Positions 23,069 through 31,425 of a DNA stretch of 33,093 bases are shown here, piece by piece. Source of the stretch: Paenibacillaceae bacterium. Lineage in GTDB: Bacteria > Bacillota > Bacilli > Paenibacillales > Paenibacillaceae. How positions within the stretch are numbered: the first letter of the stretch is position 1; each line of letters starts with the position of its first letter. Where the stretch lies: positions 1 to 33,093 of the forward strand of contig CAAFUF010000047.1 of the NCBI GenBank assembly GCA_900766135.1, given 5' to 3'. Made by a program: the position numbers and the translations under genes. The notes beneath the pieces are model-generated. The model made no database searches and was not told where the DNA came from. It was given only the letters and a program-made list of their open reading frames with translations.

Positions 23069-23202
23069 TGTGTGACTGATTCGATCAGGCATGAGTTGAT
23101 AAAGGTTTTTTTGGATTGTATTGGACGGTTACGGGGTATTATATCCGTAAGCGATAACGATACAGCGCAAAGAACCTATATTGGCTCATGCTTTTCTAGT
23201 TT
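23069..23202 (+). promoter_or_regulatory. GlcT RAT antiterminator and overlapping terminator in the ptsG leader
   Basis: The RAT core with CTGATTCGATCAG followed by GCATGA (about 23069-23097) closely resembles the B. subtilis ptsG RAT as I recall it. Its 3' half is also the 5' arm of a long terminator stem: GCATGAGTTGATAAAGG (23089-23105) can pair with CCTATATTGGCTCATGC (23175-23191) at 16 of 17 positions, three of them G-U. TTTTCTAGTTTGTT follows. The 69-base loop holds its own hairpin, TTACGG with CCGTAA. GlcT binding to the RAT should sequester the shared arm and permit transcription. Confidence 0.8.
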
Positions 23203-23232
23203 GTTGCACTACGCCACAACAGGAGGGTGTTT

Positions 23233-25293
23233 ATGTTTAAGCGTTTGTTTGGTATTTTGCAGCGGGTCGGTAAAGCGCTGATGCTGCCGGTGGCTCTTCT
23301 CCCGGCGGCAGGGCTGCTGCTCGGGATCGGCAACATGCTGGTCAGCCCCGAGTTTCTGGACCTGGTGCCTGCCCTAGATAATCACGGCGTCCACGCCGTC
23401 GCTACGGTTATGATGAATGCAGGCCAAATCGTCTTCTCGAACCTGGCCTTGCTGTTTGCTGTAGGCGTTGCCGTCGGTTTGGCCGGCGGGGAAGGCGTGG
23501 CGGGTCTGGCCGCGATCATCGGCTACCTCGTCATGAACGTGACGATGGGAACGGTGATCGGAGTGACGCCGGCGATGATCGGAACCGACCCTGCATACGC
23601 CAGCGTTCTCGGCATTCCGACGCTGGCCACCGGGGTGTTCGGCGGGATTATCGTCGGGATTCTGGCCGCGGCCATGTATAACCGGTTCTTCCGGATCGAA
23701 CTTCCGTCGTACCTCGGCTTCTTCGCCGGGAAGCGGTTCGTGCCGATTATGACGGCCGCCACTTCGCTCCTTCTCGGCTTGCTGATGGTTATCATCTGGC
23801 CGCCGATCCAAGGGGGCCTCAACTCCGCTTCCCACTTTATGTTGGAGCAGAATCGGACGTTGTCCGCGTTTATTTTCGGGGTAGTGGAACGGGCGCTCAT
23901 TCCGTTTGGTTTGCACCATATCTTCTACTCGCCGTTCTGGTTCGAATTCGGCGAATACGTCAATAAAGCCGGCCAGCTCGTTCGCGGCGACCAATCGATT
24001 TTCATGGCTCAGCTGCGGGACGGCGTGCCGTTCACGGCCGGTACCTTCATGACTGGTAAATTCCCGTTCATGATGTTCGGGCTTCCAGCCGCAGCGTTGG
24101 CCATCTATCACGAGGCTAGACCGGAGCATAAGAAATACGTGGCCGGGATTATGGGTTCGGCCGCATTGACCACTTTCCTGACGGGGATTACGGAACCGCT
24201 CGAGTTCTCCTTCCTGTTCGTCGCACCGGTATTGTTTGCGGTGCATACGATTTTTGCCGGTTTGTCTTTCATGACGATGCATATCCTGGGCACGAAGATC
24301 GGGATGACCTTCTCCGGCGGTTTGATCGATTATCTGATTTTCGGGGTGATTCCAAACCGTACCCCATGGTGGAACGTCATCATTGTCGGTTTGATCCTCG
24401 CGGTGATCTACTACTTCGGATTCCGTTTCGTTATCCGCAAGTTCAACCTGAAGACGCCGGGACGTGAAGATCCGGAGGGCGAGGTGGAAGGTGCTGGAAC
24501 AGGCGGTGCCGTTAGTCAGGACGATCTGCCGCACAACATTTTGTCGGCCCTCGGCGGACAAGGGAACATCGCTCACCTGGATGCCTGCATCACCCGTTTG
24601 CGGGTTGAAGTCAAGGACAAAGGCAATGTCAACAAGGACACGCTCAAGAAGTTGGGCGCATCCGGCGTGCTGGAGGTCGGCAACAACATCCAGGCGATTT
24701 TCGGAACACGCTCCGATACAATCAAGTCGCAAATTGCCGACATTATGAGCGGTAAGGCACCGCGTGCCGCTGTGAAGACGGAGGACGTGAAACCTGCCGA
24801 GGTCGAGCAGCAAGCCGCTCAAGACGGCGATGCGGTCATCAAGGAAGATATCGTGATGCCGGTGAACGGCGAATTAATGGACATTTCCAACGTTCCCGAT
24901 CCGGTATTCTCGGAAAGAATGACCGGCGACGGGTTTGCGGTTCTGCCGCACGACGGCATCATTTGCTCTCCGGTATACGGTAAAGTGTTTAACGTCTTCC
25001 CGAGCAAGCATGCCATCGGCATTATGTCGGATGGCGGCAAGGAAGTTCTCGTGCATATCGGCGTCAACACCGTGAAACTGAAAGGCCAAGGCTTTAATGT
25101 TCTGGTCAAGGAAGGCGATCTGGTCGCTGCGGGACAACCGATCCTGGAGGTAGACCTCGATTATGTGAAGGAACATGCCCCTTCGATCATTTCCCCGATC
25201 GTCTTCTCGAACCTGCCGGAAGGGGCGTCCGTGACGCTGCATAAGACCGGCAAGCAGCCGAAAGGCGAAGCCGATATCGTTACGATTAAGTAA
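23233..25293 (+). CDS. ptsG: PTS glucose transporter EIICBA
   Basis: This membrane permease imports and phosphorylates glucose. The 686 residues carry the domains in the order IIC (about 1-410, with some ten membrane segments), IIB (about 430-505) and IIA (about 540-680). The IIB phosphocysteine is C452 in HLDACITRLRV. The IIA phosphohistidine is probably H608 in VLVHIGVNTV. This order and size match B. subtilis PtsG (699 residues). AGGAGGG lies 5-6 bases before the ATG at 23233; an in-frame GTG at 23227 overlaps that site. Expression should depend on the GlcT/RAT switch. N-acetylglucosamine-type EIICBA proteins are similar in layout, but the leader argues for glucose. Confidence 0.95.
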   Translation: MFKRLFGILQRVGKALMLPVALLPAAGLLLGIGNMLVSPEFLDLVPALDNHGVHAVATVMMNAGQIVFSNLALLFAVGVAVGLAGGEGVAGLAAIIGYLVMNVTMGTVIGVTPAMIGTDPAYASVLGIPTLATGVFGGIIVGILAAAMYNRFFRIELPSYLGFFAGKRFVPIMTAATSLLLGLLMVIIWPPIQGGLNSASHFMLEQNRTLSAFIFGVVERALIPFGLHHIFYSPFWFEFGEYVNKAGQLVRGDQSIFMAQLRDGVPFTAGTFMTGKFPFMMFGLPAAALAIYHEARPEHKKYVAGIMGSAALTTFLTGITEPLEFSFLFVAPVLFAVHTIFAGLSFMTMHILGTKIGMTFSGGLIDYLIFGVIPNRTPWWNVIIVGLILAVIYYFGFRFVIRKFNLKTPGREDPEGEVEGAGTGGAVSQDDLPHNILSALGGQGNIAHLDACITRLRVEVKDKGNVNKDTLKKLGASGVLEVGNNIQAIFGTRSDTIKSQIADIMSGKAPRAAVKTEDVKPAEVEQQAAQDGDAVIKEDIVMPVNGELMDISNVPDPVFSERMTGDGFAVLPHDGIICSPVYGKVFNVFPSKHAIGIMSDGGKEVLVHIGVNTVKLKGQGFNVLVKEGDLVAAGQPILEVDLDYVKEHAPSIISPIVFSNLPEGASVTLHKTGKQPKGEADIVTIK

Positions 25294-25300
25294 GTTCCGG

Positions 25301-25332
25301 TGCGCCGCCGTCGAATCGGCTGCGGCGCATTT
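25301..25332 (+). terminator. Hairpin after ptsG
   Basis: TGCGCCGC (25301-25308) pairs perfectly with GCGGCGCA (25322-25329), followed by only TTTGGCTTT. It may partly end ptsG transcripts before the ptsH promoter. Confidence 0.65.
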
Positions 25333-25360
25333 GGCTTTAGTTACCGCGATCCCTTACAAT
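25331..25360 (+). promoter_or_regulatory. Candidate promoter for ptsHI
   Basis: TTGGCT (25331-25336), an 18-base spacer and TACAAT (25355-25360), matching at 4/6 and 5/6. B. subtilis also has a separate ptsHI promoter. Confidence 0.45.
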
Positions 25361-25425
25361 GTGATAGGGAGCGTTTCTTATATAGATAGTTTCACATCAT
25401 AAATGAGAAAGCGAGAGGATCAATC

Positions 25426-25701
25426 ATGGAAAGAATGTTCAAAATTACGGATGAAGACGGAATTCATGCACGCCCGGCAACGGCCCTGGTCAATACAGCC
25501 AATAAATTCAAAGGAGCCGAATCTTTCGCGGAAGCGGGCGGCAAGAAAGTGACGTTGAAATCGATTCTTGGCGTATTGTCGCTGGGTCTTGAGCAAGGCG
25601 ATTCGCTGAAGCTGATCGTTGAAGGGGAAGAGGCTGCTGAAGCACTTCAAGCGCTCACCGAAGTCATGGTTAACGAAGGGCTGGGAGAAGTGAATGCTTA
25701 A
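25426..25701 (+). CDS. ptsH: Phosphocarrier protein HPr
   Basis: HPr carries phosphate from enzyme I to the sugar-specific IIA domains. The 91 residues carry H14 in GIHARPAT (site of phosphotransfer) and the regulatory S46 in LKSILGVLSLG. S46 is the target of HPr kinase/phosphatase in Firmicutes; HPr-Ser-P is the CcpA cofactor for catabolite control. GAGAGGA lies about 6 bases before the ATG. The last 8 bases overlap the start of ptsI, so translation is coupled. Confidence 0.97.
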   Translation: MERMFKITDEDGIHARPATALVNTANKFKGAESFAEAGGKKVTLKSILGVLSLGLEQGDSLKLIVEGEEAAEALQALTEVMVNEGLGEVNA

Positions 25702-27406
25702 AATCGATGGCATTGCCGCTTCGGCCGGCGTGGCCATCGCCAAAGCCTTCAAGCTGGAGCATCCCGATTATACGATTCATCGCCGGGATGCTTCCGATTC
25801 GGCAGCAGAGCTGGCGAAGCTGGATGAAGCTTTGGCCAAATCCCAACAGGAGCTTGAAGCGATCAAAGAGCGCACGCTTCAAGAGCTTGGCGAGAAGAAA
25901 GCGGAGATTTTCGAATCCCATTTGTTGATTCTGAACGATCCCGAGCTGTTGACGCCGGTTCGCGACAAAATCGCGTCCGACAATGTCAGCGCGGAATTTG
26001 CTTTGAATGAAACGGCAAACGAATTTATCTCGATGTTTGAAAATATGAAAAGCGCCTACCTTAAGGAACGCGCGGCGGATATGCGGGACGTAACCAAGCG
26101 CGTGCTCACGCATCTGCTCGGTTTGACTTACGTCAACCCGGCGGATATCAGCGAGGAAGTCATCGTGATCGCGGAGGATTTGACTCCTTCGGATACGGCG
26201 CAGCTGAACCGCAATTACGTCAAGGGCTTTACGACGAATATCGGCGGGCGCACGTCGCATTCGGCGATCATGGCCCGCTCGCTGGAAATCCCTGCGGTTG
26301 TCGGCACCAAAGAGGTGCTGGATAAGGTAAACGGCGGCGAACTTGTCATCGTGGACGGACTGGACGGCAGCGTCATCATTAACCCGACCGAAGAGGTCCT
26401 ACACGAATACAAGGCAAAACGCGATAAACATCTGATGCAGATCGAAGAGTGGAAGAAGCTGCGCGAGGTGCAAACGACGTCGAAAGACGGCGTTCACGTG
26501 GAGCTGGCAGCCAACATCGGCACGCCAAACGACGTGGTTGGCGTCCTGGAGAACGGCGGGGAAGGCGTAGGCCTGTATCGGACGGAGTTCCTGTACATGG
26601 GACGCACCGAGCTGCCTTCGGAGGATGTTCAATTTACCGCCTATAAGACAGTGCTGGAAAAAATGGAAGGCAAGCCGGTCGTGGTCCGGACGCTGGATAT
26701 CGGCGGCGACAAGGAGCTGCCGTATCTTAATCTGCCGAAGGAAATGAACCCGTTCCTGGGCTTCCGCGCGATTCGCCTGTGCCTGGAGCAGAAAGACCTG
26801 TTCCGCACGCAGCTGCGCGCCTTGCTTCGGGCCAGCGTATACGGCTCGCTTCGTATCATGTTCCCGATGATCGCGACGTTGGATGAATTCCGTGCGGCAA
26901 AGGCGCTGCTCCTGGAAGAGAAGGAGAAGCTGAAAGCCGAAGGCATTCAGGTATCCGACGAGATCCAGCTCGGCATTATGGTGGAGATTCCTTCGACGGC
27001 CGTTTTGGCCGATCAATTCGCCAAAGAAGTGGACTTCTTCAGTATTGGAACCAACGACCTCATTCAATATACGATGGCAGCCGACCGCATGAACGAACGC
27101 GTATCTTATTTATACCAACCTTATAACCCGGCGATTTTGCGGCTGGTCAAAATGGTCATCGATGCCGCGCACAAGGAAGGCAAATGGGCCGGTATGTGCG
27201 GCGAAATGGCCGGCGATGCGACCGCGATTCCGTTGCTGCTGGGGCTGGGGCTGGACGAATTCAGCATGAGTGCGACTTCGATTCTGCCGGCTCGTTCGCA
27301 GATTTCCAAGCTATCCAAAGCGGAAATGGAGCAGCTGGCGGCCAAGGCGCTGCAAATGCAGACCGCCGCGCAGGTCGTCGAGCTGGTTCGCGCCATCGAA
27401 GCGTAA
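25694..27406 (+). CDS. ptsI: Phosphoenolpyruvate-protein phosphotransferase (enzyme I)
   Basis: Enzyme I takes phosphate from phosphoenolpyruvate and passes it to HPr. The 570 residues are the normal length. The active-site histidine is H189 in GGRTSHSAIMAR. The PEP-binding part shows GLYRTEFLYMGR, the catalytic Cys is C502 in GMCGEMAGD, and EIPSTAVLADQFAKEVDFFSIGTNDL is typical. It overlaps ptsH by 8 bases, with its ribosome site (GGGAG) within ptsH. A clear terminator follows. Confidence 0.98.
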   Translation: MLKIDGIAASAGVAIAKAFKLEHPDYTIHRRDASDSAAELAKLDEALAKSQQELEAIKERTLQELGEKKAEIFESHLLILNDPELLTPVRDKIASDNVSAEFALNETANEFISMFENMKSAYLKERAADMRDVTKRVLTHLLGLTYVNPADISEEVIVIAEDLTPSDTAQLNRNYVKGFTTNIGGRTSHSAIMARSLEIPAVVGTKEVLDKVNGGELVIVDGLDGSVIINPTEEVLHEYKAKRDKHLMQIEEWKKLREVQTTSKDGVHVELAANIGTPNDVVGVLENGGEGVGLYRTEFLYMGRTELPSEDVQFTAYKTVLEKMEGKPVVVRTLDIGGDKELPYLNLPKEMNPFLGFRAIRLCLEQKDLFRTQLRALLRASVYGSLRIMFPMIATLDEFRAAKALLLEEKEKLKAEGIQVSDEIQLGIMVEIPSTAVLADQFAKEVDFFSIGTNDLIQYTMAADRMNERVSYLYQPYNPAILRLVKMVIDAAHKEGKWAGMCGEMAGDATAIPLLLGLGLDEFSMSATSILPARSQISKLSKAEMEQLAAKALQMQTAAQVVELVRAIEA

Positions 27407-27449
27407 TATACCGAGATCTTTTCCAACCGAATTACGGGTTTCTTCTTAG

Positions 27450-27478
27450 ACCGGTGCCGTTAAGGTACCGGTTTTTTT
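27450..27478 (+). terminator. Terminator after ptsI
   Basis: ACCGGTGCC (27450-27458) pairs with GGTACCGGT (27464-27472) with one mismatch, followed by seven T. Confidence 0.9.
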
Positions 27479-27488
27479 CATGCGCAAG

Positions 27489-27514
27489 GTTTATTTTTGG
27501 CCGATTTTGGGATA
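27489..27514 (+). promoter_or_regulatory. Possible sigma-B-like promoter for ppx
   Basis: GTTTAT (27489-27494), a 14-base spacer and GGGATA (27509-27514), each one mismatch from the sigma-B boxes GTTTAA and GGGWAW. The leader would be about 57 bases. No good sigma-A pair is seen nearby. Confidence 0.35.
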
Positions 27515-27577
27515 AAGTGAGGTAAAACTGTAAGGCCAGCCTGAACAAACAACTACGTTACGGGAGCTAGAGTTCGT

Positions 27578-29116
27578 ATGCAAAATAACCATGAATCCAT
27601 CGGAATCATTGACATCGGGTCAAACTCCATCCGTTTGGCCATTTATGAAGCGACCCCGCAAGGGCATTACCGTCTGATTAACGAGCTGAAAGAATCGGCG
27701 CGATTAAGCGAAAAGATGAATGCCGAAGGGGCCATGGAAGCGAAGGAAATCCATTCGATCGTTCCGATCCTGCGCCAATTTCGCGAAGTATGCGGAGCTT
27801 ACGGTTGCCGGACCATTCGCGTGGCGGCGACGGCGGCCATTCGGAACGCGGCGAATGCGCAGGAAATCGGCAGGCTGCTGGAGGAAGAAACCGGCCTGCC
27901 GGTAGAAATCCTGTCCGGCGAGCAGGAAGCTTATTTCGGATTCATCGCCGTCGCCGGAGGGATGGCGATCGAAGACGGCTTCCTTATCGATATCGGGGGC
28001 GGAAGCACGGAAATTACCTTGTTCCGCGGGCGGCGGCTGGTGGAGAGCGTCTCTCTGCCGATCGGCGCGGTGAACGCCCAGGTGAAATTCGGTTTGCCGG
28101 AGGAGCCTTGGCCGCCGGAACAGATCGCGCGGCTCCAGGCCGAAGTCGGGCGGATGCTGGACGGTCTGCCTTGGATCGGAACCCACCCGGGATTCCCGCT
28201 GATCGGGCTGGGGGGGACGATACGTACGCTCGGCAAGCTGGATCAGCGGCGACGCAAATACCCGCTCCGTTTGGCACATCACTACCGGCTGGAGCCGGAC
28301 AGCCTTCGCCACTACGCGGAAACGCTGCCTCAGCTGCCGCTGGAGAAACGAAAACGGATCGATGGTCTGTCCAAGTCCCGGGCGGATATCATTGTGCCGG
28401 GGACGGTTATTTTGAAGACGGTCTTCGATCGCATTGGGGCGTCTTGTTGCCTGGTCAGCGGCTCGGGCCTGCGCGAAGGGCTGCTGCAGGATACGTTAGG
28501 TCTTGGCGTGCCGGCTGCGGATGAGGTGCTGGAACGGCAAGCCGACACGCTGCTGGCTTTTCATGCGCTGGCCCCCATCGTCCACTTCCGCCAGGTTCGC
28601 AGGTATGCGGAGCAGCTATACCGATTGCTGGCGAAGGAGTCTGACGGCAGGGATCCGCTCAAGCTGATTCGAACGGCGGCGATGCTGTACAAAATCGGCG
28701 GCACGATCCGTTATCACCAATTCGATAAGCATACCTTGTACTGGCTGTTGCAAGCGCCCCTTGGCGCCTTAACCCACCGGGAAGCGGTATTATGCAGCTT
28801 TATCGCCGATTATCCGGCCAATCATGGCAAAAAGTCGGGAATGGAGGAGTTCGGCGTCCTGCTGCAGGAAAAGGATGACGAGTTAATTCAGAAGCTTGGG
28901 GCGCTGTTGGAGGTAGCGGTCGCTCTCGACGCCAGCGAAACGCAGGCGGTGGAAGCCGCCGAAGCGGTTCGCGAAGGGGAAGCACTGCTGCTGAAGCTGA
29001 AATGCCGCAGCCAAGCTTACCTGGAAACCAGGCAACTCGAGGCTGCGGCCAAGAACTTCAAAAAAGCGTGGGACCTCAGATTGGAGTGGGAGATTCATCC
29101 ATCTTCCACACGCTGA
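27578..29116 (+). CDS. ppx: Exopolyphosphatase (Ppx/GppA family)
   Basis: The enzyme removes terminal phosphate from polyphosphate; GppA relatives also act on pppGpp. The 512 residues show the actin-like ATPase fold: IGIIDIGSNSIRLAIYEA (near 5-20), VAATAAIRNAANA, the second phosphate loop LIDIGGGSTEITLF and IGLGGTIRTL. The C-terminal part (about 310-512) fits the HD-like helical domain of longer family members. GGGAG is 11 bases before the ATG. The gene is convergent with ppk and overlaps it by 41 bases, so the enzymes that make and break polyphosphate have antisense ends. No terminator lies between them. Confidence 0.92.
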   Translation: MQNNHESIGIIDIGSNSIRLAIYEATPQGHYRLINELKESARLSEKMNAEGAMEAKEIHSIVPILRQFREVCGAYGCRTIRVAATAAIRNAANAQEIGRLLEEETGLPVEILSGEQEAYFGFIAVAGGMAIEDGFLIDIGGGSTEITLFRGRRLVESVSLPIGAVNAQVKFGLPEEPWPPEQIARLQAEVGRMLDGLPWIGTHPGFPLIGLGGTIRTLGKLDQRRRKYPLRLAHHYRLEPDSLRHYAETLPQLPLEKRKRIDGLSKSRADIIVPGTVILKTVFDRIGASCCLVSGSGLREGLLQDTLGLGVPAADEVLERQADTLLAFHALAPIVHFRQVRRYAEQLYRLLAKESDGRDPLKLIRTAAMLYKIGGTIRYHQFDKHTLYWLLQAPLGALTHREAVLCSFIADYPANHGKKSGMEEFGVLLQEKDDELIQKLGALLEVAVALDASETQAVEAAEAVREGEALLLKLKCRSQAYLETRQLEAAAKNFKKAWDLRLEWEIHPSSTR

Positions 29117-31190
29117 TTTGCCGGGCTGCGAATTGGCTCCGGCAAGGAGCCGCTGGGGAACCGACGTGGATCGGCTCATATTTGCCGCTCGGCACCAGCC
29201 GTTTCGCTTTCGCGTTATCGGCAAGCGACAGCATCAGGATCCGTACCAGCGTCTCCCGGGTATGCGGCTTGATAACGGGACACATCAGCTCAAGGCGGCG
29301 CGTCAGGTTGCGCGTCATCCAGTCGGCGCTGGAAAGCCAAACCTCGGGGTTCCCGCCGTTCTCGAAATAATAAATGCGGGAATGCTCCAGGAAGCGGTCG
29401 ACGATGCTGCGCACCGTGATCCGTTCGCTTAAGCCTTCGACGCCGGGGCGCAGGCAGCATACGCCGCGCACGATCAAGTCGATGCGGACGCCGGCAGCGG
29501 AGGCGTCGTATAGCTCGTCGATCATCTCCTGGTTGGATAAGGAGTTCATTTTGGCGATTATCCGCGCAGGACGGCCGGCAGCGGCATGCTCGGCTTCCCT
29601 CCGGATCAGCTCGAACAGCTTGTCCTTCATGACGGTTGGCGCTACCGTCAGCGCCTGCCATTGCTCGGCTTCCGAGTAGCCCGTAATGAGATTAAACAAC
29701 TGAGAGGCATCTTCGCCGATCGCCGTATCGGTCGTAAACAACCCGATATCGGTGTATAGCCGGGCCGTGATATCGTTGTAGTTGCCGGTGCCGACATGGA
29801 CGTAACGCTTCAGGTCGCGTCCTTCCTGGCGCACGACAAGCAGGATTTTGGCATGGGTCTTGAGCCCGATCAGGCCGTAGACGACGTGGCAGCCGGCTTT
29901 CTCCAGCGTTCGCGCCCAGGCGATGTTCCGCTCTTCGTCGAAGCGGGCTTTCAGCTCCACCACGACGGTCACCTGCTTGCCGGATTCCGCGGCCCGCGCC
30001 AACGCCTGAATTAACGGCGAGTTGCCGCTGACGCGGTACAACGTCATCTTGATCGCCATGACCGCCGGATCTTCCGCGGCCTGATCGATGAAATCGGTCA
30101 CGGCGTCGAAGCTCTCGTACGGATGGTAGACCAGCACATCCCTCTGTTTCAATACTTCGAAAAAGTCATCGTTCTCGTCGAATTCCCGGGGATACACCGG
30201 ATCCACTTGCGGGTATCGCAGCCGGGAAAACCCCTTGACCGCACCCGGGAGCCGGCCGAGAAAACCCAAATCCAGCGGTCCTTCGATTTCGAAGACCGCG
30301 TCGGTAATTTCAAATTCTTCCTTCAGCACCTCAAGCGCGTAAGGGTGGATGCCTTTCTGGATTTCCAGCCGGACGGGGGCTCCCCAGCGCCGTTTGCGGA
30401 GCTCTTTTTCGATCTCCTCCAGCAAATCCTCGGCCCCTTCTTCGTCGAAAGCCAGGTCGGCGTTGCGCGTCAGCCGGAATTCGTCGACGGCCAGCGGCGT
30501 ATATCCGCTGAACAGCGTTTGGATATGATGGCGGATCAATTCCTCGATCAGGATGAAGGATTGTTTCTTGCTGTTGGAATGATGCGGCAACGGGATGATT
30601 CGGGACAGGTTCGAAGGAATCTGCACGATGGCAAAATAGGCTTCCTTCTCCTCGTCTTCCGATTGCGCCGCCACGCCGATTCGTTTCAATACGACGGCCA
30701 AGTAGACGAATCCGGTATGCACGAGCGGAAACGGGCGGCTCTGGTCCACCGCCATGGGCGTCAACACCGGGAACACGATGTCGTGATAATACGTCTCCAT
30801 CGATTTTCGCTGCGCTCCGTTTAACTCGTCGTACCGAAGAAACTGGATGCCTTCTTTGGCGAGTTGTCTCGACAACTCCCGGAAGGTCCGGTATTGCTCG
30901 GCGACCATAGCCGAAATTCGGAGAATCAACCTTTTATAGAGTCCGGCCGGGGTATAACCGGTAAAATCCTTTTTGCTATAACCCGCGCGGATTTGATCCT
31001 GGATGCCGGCGACGCGTACGCTCATGAACTCGTCCAAATTGCTGGAGACGATGGACAGGAATTTGGCCTTTTCCAGCAAAGGCGTGTCGGAATCCTTGGC
31101 TTCCTGCAGCACGCGGCGGTTAAATTCCACCCAGCTGAGGTCGCGGTTCAAATAACGCGGACCTTGTTTTTTCATCACCATTTCCGCCAT
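29076..31190 (-). CDS. ppk: Polyphosphate kinase 1
   Basis: The enzyme builds polyphosphate reversibly from ATP. The 704 residues match the family. Visible are N-terminal RYLNRDLSWVEFNRRVLQEA, the SNLDEFMSVRVAG segment, the active-site histidine in YVHVGTGNYND, the LIVRGVCCLRPG stretch and the late VWLSSADWMTRNLTRRLE. Its last 14 codons or so lie antisense to the end of ppx, and the C-terminal tail after KYEPIHVG looks unrelated to the conserved core. GGAGGT lies 9 bases before the ATG (31188-31190). TGTAAA repeats about 80-115 bases upstream look like PhoP boxes. Confidence 0.95.
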   Translation of the reverse strand: MAEMVMKKQGPRYLNRDLSWVEFNRRVLQEAKDSDTPLLEKAKFLSIVSSNLDEFMSVRVAGIQDQIRAGYSKKDFTGYTPAGLYKRLILRISAMVAEQYRTFRELSRQLAKEGIQFLRYDELNGAQRKSMETYYHDIVFPVLTPMAVDQSRPFPLVHTGFVYLAVVLKRIGVAAQSEDEEKEAYFAIVQIPSNLSRIIPLPHHSNSKKQSFILIEELIRHHIQTLFSGYTPLAVDEFRLTRNADLAFDEEGAEDLLEEIEKELRKRRWGAPVRLEIQKGIHPYALEVLKEEFEITDAVFEIEGPLDLGFLGRLPGAVKGFSRLRYPQVDPVYPREFDENDDFFEVLKQRDVLVYHPYESFDAVTDFIDQAAEDPAVMAIKMTLYRVSGNSPLIQALARAAESGKQVTVVVELKARFDEERNIAWARTLEKAGCHVVYGLIGLKTHAKILLVVRQEGRDLKRYVHVGTGNYNDITARLYTDIGLFTTDTAIGEDASQLFNLITGYSEAEQWQALTVAPTVMKDKLFELIRREAEHAAAGRPARIIAKMNSLSNQEMIDELYDASAAGVRIDLIVRGVCCLRPGVEGLSERITVRSIVDRFLEHSRIYYFENGGNPEVWLSSADWMTRNLTRRLELMCPVIKPHTRETLVRILMLSLADNAKAKRLVPSGKYEPIHVGSPAAPCRSQFAARQISVWKMDESPTPI

Positions 31191-31270
31191 GTACGAATGA
31201 CCTCCGCCTATTATTTCTTCCTATGATCCTTCTATTTTACTATGATGTGAGGCGTTGAAATGCATGGTTT

Positions 31271-31306
31271 TGTAAAATCTATGTAAAAATTATAACTCTA
31301 TGTAAA
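31271..31306 (-). promoter_or_regulatory. PhoP-box-like direct repeats upstream of ppk
   Basis: On the minus strand TTTACA occurs at 31306-31301, 31287-31282 and 31276-31271, with a weaker TTATAA at 31295-31290. The 31287 and 31276 copies are 11 bases apart, the spacing of PhoP half-sites (consensus TT[ATC]A[CT]A). Three copies in 36 bases upstream of a phosphate-storage gene is suggestive. The region is AT-rich, so chance is possible. Confidence 0.4.
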
Positions 31307-31333
31307 GCTGTTTGGCTAAATTCCGTTTCTTCT

Positions 31334-31360
31334 GGTTAGGTTGGCGGCAAAAATGGGTAA
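31334..31360 (+). promoter_or_regulatory. Possible sigma-B-like promoter for L25/Ctc
   Basis: GGGTAA (31355-31360) is a perfect sigma-B -10 box (GGGWAW). The -35 is weak: GGTTAG at 31334-31339 (15-base spacer, 4/6). B. subtilis ctc, which encodes this L25 form, is a classic sigma-B gene. The leader would be about 60 bases. Confidence 0.35.
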
Positions 31361-31425
31361 TATACGTTTATGGCACTTTAAGCCAATCGCCCAAACAGGC
31401 GCAATTTCAAGGAGGTTGTTGCAAG

